8,895 nucleotides of DNA, from positions 1-8,895 of the forward strand of contig CAMJRV010000075.1 in assembly GCA_946408315.1 (NCBI GenBank), given 5' to 3'. Within the stretch, counting starts at the first letter, position 1; every line of letters starts with the position of its first letter. A program made the translations under genes and the position numbers. Below are positions 7,092 through 8,895 of this stretch, one piece after another. The DNA is from an uncultured Bacillota bacterium. Its GTDB lineage: Bacteria; Bacillota; Clostridia; Peptostreptococcales; Anaerovoracaceae. The notes under the pieces are model-generated. The model saw only the letters and a program-made list of their open reading frames with translations, was not told the DNA's origin and made no database searches.

Positions 7092-7096
7092 CCTCC
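7092..7096 (-). promoter_or_regulatory. Ribosome binding site fixing the cyclase-family start
   Basis: On the minus strand AAAAGGAGGAAGAAATG places GGAGG 5 nt before the ATG at 7086. This decides the start against the longer open frame reaching 7266. Confidence 0.85.
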
Positions 7097-7138
7097 TTTT
7101 TGTCACGGAAATTTTTTAATATTTTTTCTATAATGAAG

Positions 7139-7154
7139 TGCATGTATCGTGCCA
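7139..7154 (-). promoter_or_regulatory. Sigma-54 (-24/-12) promoter of the leftward operon
   Basis: The minus strand reads TGGCACGATACATGCA, against the consensus TGGCACGnnnnTTGCW. All positions agree except the first T of the -12 box, and the GG and GC pairs are separated by the required 10 nt. The expected start is near 7128, giving a leader of about 42 nt before the cyclase-family gene. The divergent gene encodes a sigma-54 activator, and a palindrome lies 67-120 bp upstream, the usual place for an enhancer site. Confidence 0.88.
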
Positions 7155-7220
7155 ATTGCAATTTTTCTTGTAAAGCGCCTTTTTTTAACACGGGGCCCGC
7201 TCTATTCGGATTTCGGCATA

Positions 7221-7274
7221 AAAACAGGGTGCATAATATTTTTCTATATGGCAAAATTTTATGCACCCTGTTTT
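7221..7274. promoter_or_regulatory. Long palindrome, probable activator (enhancer) binding site
   Basis: AAAACAGGGTGCATAA (7221-7236) is the exact reverse complement of 7259-7274. After one mismatch five more pairs follow (7238-7242 with 7253-7257), giving 21 of 22 pairs around a 10-nt centre. Its position, 67-120 bp upstream of the sigma-54 promoter and about 110 bp before the activator gene, fits an upstream activating sequence also suited to autoregulation. The A- and T-flanked stem could also act as a terminator in either direction, isolating the divergent units, but no transcript is expected to enter it. Confidence 0.55.
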
Positions 7275-7314
7275 AGCTGACGTAAAATTACAACCCCAAA
7301 ATCAGAACAAAATG

Positions 7315-7323
7315 TGTTAGAAT
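7315..7323 (+). promoter_or_regulatory. Possible promoter of the activator gene (extended -10)
   Basis: TGTTAGAAT offers a TGn extended -10 with TAGAAT at 7318-7323, 62 nt before the start codon. No convincing -35 is seen 17 bp upstream. TAAAAT at 7283-7288 is a competing -10. The ribosome binding site AAGGAG at 7371-7376, 9 nt before the ATG, is clear. Confidence 0.3.
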
Positions 7324-7385
7324 TGAAATCAAAAGGAAAAGCTTGCGAGATGCGCAAATTCAAACTGCAGAAGGAGTAGTGTAAG

Positions 7386-8783
7386 ATGGAATCCCTGGAT
7401 TATAAAACATTACTGCATTGTGTAACACAAAATGTGGCTGAAGGCATCCTGATTGCGGATAAGCGGGGTATCATTGTCCTGTATAATGACATGATGTCTC
7501 AGTTGGAAAAAACGAAAAAGGAGGATGCTCTGGGCAGGCATATTCGCGATGTCTTTTCTTATATCCCGGAAGAAAAGAGCACTTTAAGCAAGGCGTTAAA
7601 CGAAAGAAAGAAAACGGAAAACCTCCAGCAGACCTTCATCAATCAATACGGCAAAGAGGTTATGACGATCAATACAACCATACCCATTGAAAATGATGGC
7701 GGTGAAATTATTGGAGCAATTGAAATTGCGAAAGACATTACCAACATTAAGAACCTTTCCAACACCCTGATGGATCTTCAAGGGAAGGCGATGGAAAAAA
7801 ACAAAGGTAAATCCACCGAAATCAAGAGGTATACCTTTGACCATCTCATCGGCAAAAACAAGAATTTTTTGCAGGCGATTGAAAAAAGCAGGAGGGCTGC
7901 CAAAGTGAATGCTTCTGTTTTGATCTATGGAGAAACGGGAACAGGAAAAGAGCTGATCGCCCAGAGCATCCACTATGAAAGCGACAGGAAAACGAAGCCG
8001 TTTTTAGCACAGAACTGCGCTGCATTGCCGGAAAGCTTGCTGGAAGGAATCCTGTTTGGGACCGCAAAGGGGAGCTTTACAGGCGCCGTTGACAGAGAAG
8101 GCTTATTTGAACAGGCAGATGGAGGAACTCTGCTCTTAGATGAAATCAGCGCCATGCCCTACAATCTGCAGAGCAAACTTTTAAGAGTTCTTCAGGAAAA
8201 CTATATCCGGAGATTGGGCGCCACCAAGGACACGCCCGTAGATGTCCGCATTATCGCTACGATCAATCAACCTGCCGAAGAATTGATTGCTGCCGGAAAG
8301 CTGCGGACAGACCTATATTACAGATTAAAAATTATAGAGATTAATATTCCCCCTCTGCGTGAACGGACAGAAGATATCGGTACGCTGACAGAATACTTTT
8401 TACAAAAGTACAATTGCGAATATAAAAAACAGGTTTCCGCACTCAGCAGCCAAATCAAAAATGCTTTGGTTCACTATACTTATCCCGGTAACGTTCGGGA
8501 ATTGGAACATATCATTATGTCCATTGTATCTATGGCTGATGACGGGCAGTGTTTTATTGAAAACACTTTGGATATACCGATGCACGCGGCAACTCCGCGC
8601 CGGATTGAACTGACAAAAGATATAAAGGAGTTGGGCTTGGAAGAATATCTGAACTCCATTGAACGAGCGATGATCTGTGAGGCAATCGAAAGCAGCGGCT
8701 CAATTTCAAAAGCCGCGAAAAAATTGGGTATTCGAAGGCAGACTCTGCAGTACAGAATGAAAAAATATAAAATTCAAATGTGA
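7386..8783 (+). CDS. Sigma-54-dependent transcriptional activator (PAS, AAA+, Fis-type HTH)
   Basis: A 465-aa enhancer-binding protein that uses ATP to open sigma-54 promoters. Domains: an N-terminal PAS domain (about 8-120) for ligand sensing; an AAA+ domain (about 150-380) with Walker A GETGTGKE (182-189), the sigma-54-contacting loop GSFTGA (229-234), Walker B GGTLLLDE (246-253), the arginine-bearing LRTDLYYRL (306-314) and YPGNVREL (366-373); and a C-terminal Fis-type helix-turn-helix (about 436-462) with SISKAAKKLGIRRQTLQYRM. It has no receiver domain, so a small ligand rather than a kinase probably controls it. The plan matches RocR-type regulators of amino-acid catabolism. The contact loop has Ser where the classic motif has Ala (GAFTGA). 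It is divergent from the cyclase-decarboxylase-permease operon, whose promoter is of the sigma-54 type, so that operon is its likely target. AAGGAG 9 nt upstream supports the ATG at 7386. Confidence 0.95.
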   Translation: MESLDYKTLLHCVTQNVAEGILIADKRGIIVLYNDMMSQLEKTKKEDALGRHIRDVFSYIPEEKSTLSKALNERKKTENLQQTFINQYGKEVMTINTTIPIENDGGEIIGAIEIAKDITNIKNLSNTLMDLQGKAMEKNKGKSTEIKRYTFDHLIGKNKNFLQAIEKSRRAAKVNASVLIYGETGTGKELIAQSIHYESDRKTKPFLAQNCAALPESLLEGILFGTAKGSFTGAVDREGLFEQADGGTLLLDEISAMPYNLQSKLLRVLQENYIRRLGATKDTPVDVRIIATINQPAEELIAAGKLRTDLYYRLKIIEINIPPLRERTEDIGTLTEYFLQKYNCEYKKQVSALSSQIKNALVHYTYPGNVRELEHIIMSIVSMADDGQCFIENTLDIPMHAATPRRIELTKDIKELGLEEYLNSIERAMICEAIESSGSISKAAKKLGIRRQTLQYRMKKYKIQM

Positions 8784-8803
8784 CGCTAAGATTTTGAAAT
8801 AGA

Positions 8804-8841
8804 AGGCAAGCCTTATCTTGTAAGACTTGCCTCATTTTTTT
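8804..8841 (+). terminator. Intrinsic terminator of the activator gene
   Basis: AGGCAAG (8804-8810) pairs with CTTGCCT (8826-8832). After one C/A mismatch CTTA (8812-8815) pairs with TAAG (8821-8824) around a TCTTG loop. Seven T residues follow at 8835-8841. It begins 20 nt after the activator stop codon. Confidence 0.88.
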
Positions 8842-8893
8842 CTCTCTTGCTTTCTATTCCGGCGGCTCTGTATGCTGTCTTAACCGCTATTGA
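8813..8893 (-). CDS. Possible C-terminal tail of an unidentified leftward gene (partial)
   Basis: One minus-strand frame is open from the window edge for 26 codons, ending ...AAGIESKREKNEASLTR before TAA at 8815-8813. The composition is plausible for a charged protein tail. Its stop codon falls inside the terminator hairpin, so the hairpin may serve both converging genes. The stretch is too short to identify or to exclude chance. Confidence 0.22.
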   Translation of the reverse strand, partial: SIAVKTAYRAAGIESKREKNEASLTR

Positions 8894-8895
8894 TT

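Noticed and set aside
7249..7265. Second sigma-54-like motif, plus strand, TGGCAAAATTTTATGCA, toward the activator gene
   Set aside because: The GG-GC spacing is 11 rather than 10 nt, and the motif arises from the inner half of the palindrome, so it is probably fortuitous.
7087..7266. N-terminal extension of the cyclase-family protein (start at 7266, 274 aa)
   Set aside because: The extension crosses the sigma-54 promoter, looks unlike the family, and a strong GGAGG stands 5 nt before the ATG at 7086.

Overview
The window looks like a chromosome segment of a Gram-positive anaerobe, most likely a member of the Clostridia. The grounds are the purH-purD order at the end of a purine operon, strong AGGAGG-type ribosome binding sites, a PAS/AAA+ sigma-54 activator of the RocR kind, and clostridial-looking protein sequences. 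No genus can be named from the sequence alone. Base composition is not uniform: purH and purD look clearly richer in G+C than everything to their right.

Layout, left to right. (1) Positions 1-1910, + strand: the 3' end of purH, a roughly 190-bp complex palindromic element filling most of the purH-purD gap, and a complete purD that carries an unusual insertion of about 24 residues. (2) Positions 1928-1973: a 16-bp perfect hairpin whose T-run lies only on the minus-strand side, so it ends the leftward operon. (3) Positions 2000-7086, - strand: a three-gene operon read right to left, encoding a cyclase-family metal amidohydrolase (kynurenine formamidase-like), an Orn/Lys/Arg-type PLP decarboxylase, and an AAT-family amino-acid permease. 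(4) The permease is split by a complete IS256-family insertion sequence (2685-4158) with imperfect terminal inverted repeats, an intact 408-aa transposase and a perfect 8-bp target duplication, TATAAAAT. Removing the IS plus one duplication (1482 bp) restores a continuous 478-aa permease reading frame. (5) Positions 7087-7385: a divergent control region with a near-consensus -24/-12 sigma-54 promoter firing left into the operon and a long palindrome 67-120 bp upstream of it that looks like an activator site. (6) Positions 7386-8783, + strand: the PAS/AAA+/Fis-HTH sigma-54 activator, followed by a good intrinsic terminator. The last 50-80 bases may hold the C-terminal tail of a leftward gene.

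How it works together (inference): the activator probably senses a small ligand through its PAS domain, binds the palindrome, and switches on the leftward operon through sigma-54. The permease would import an amino acid or derivative, the cyclase-family enzyme would hydrolyse an amide, and the decarboxylase would make an amine. In this isolate the permease is knocked out by the IS, apparently recently, and the IS carries a near-consensus outward promoter pointing antisense into the rest of the operon. The pairing of a cyclase-family amidohydrolase with a basic-amino-acid-type decarboxylase under a dedicated sigma-54 activator is the part most worth following up.
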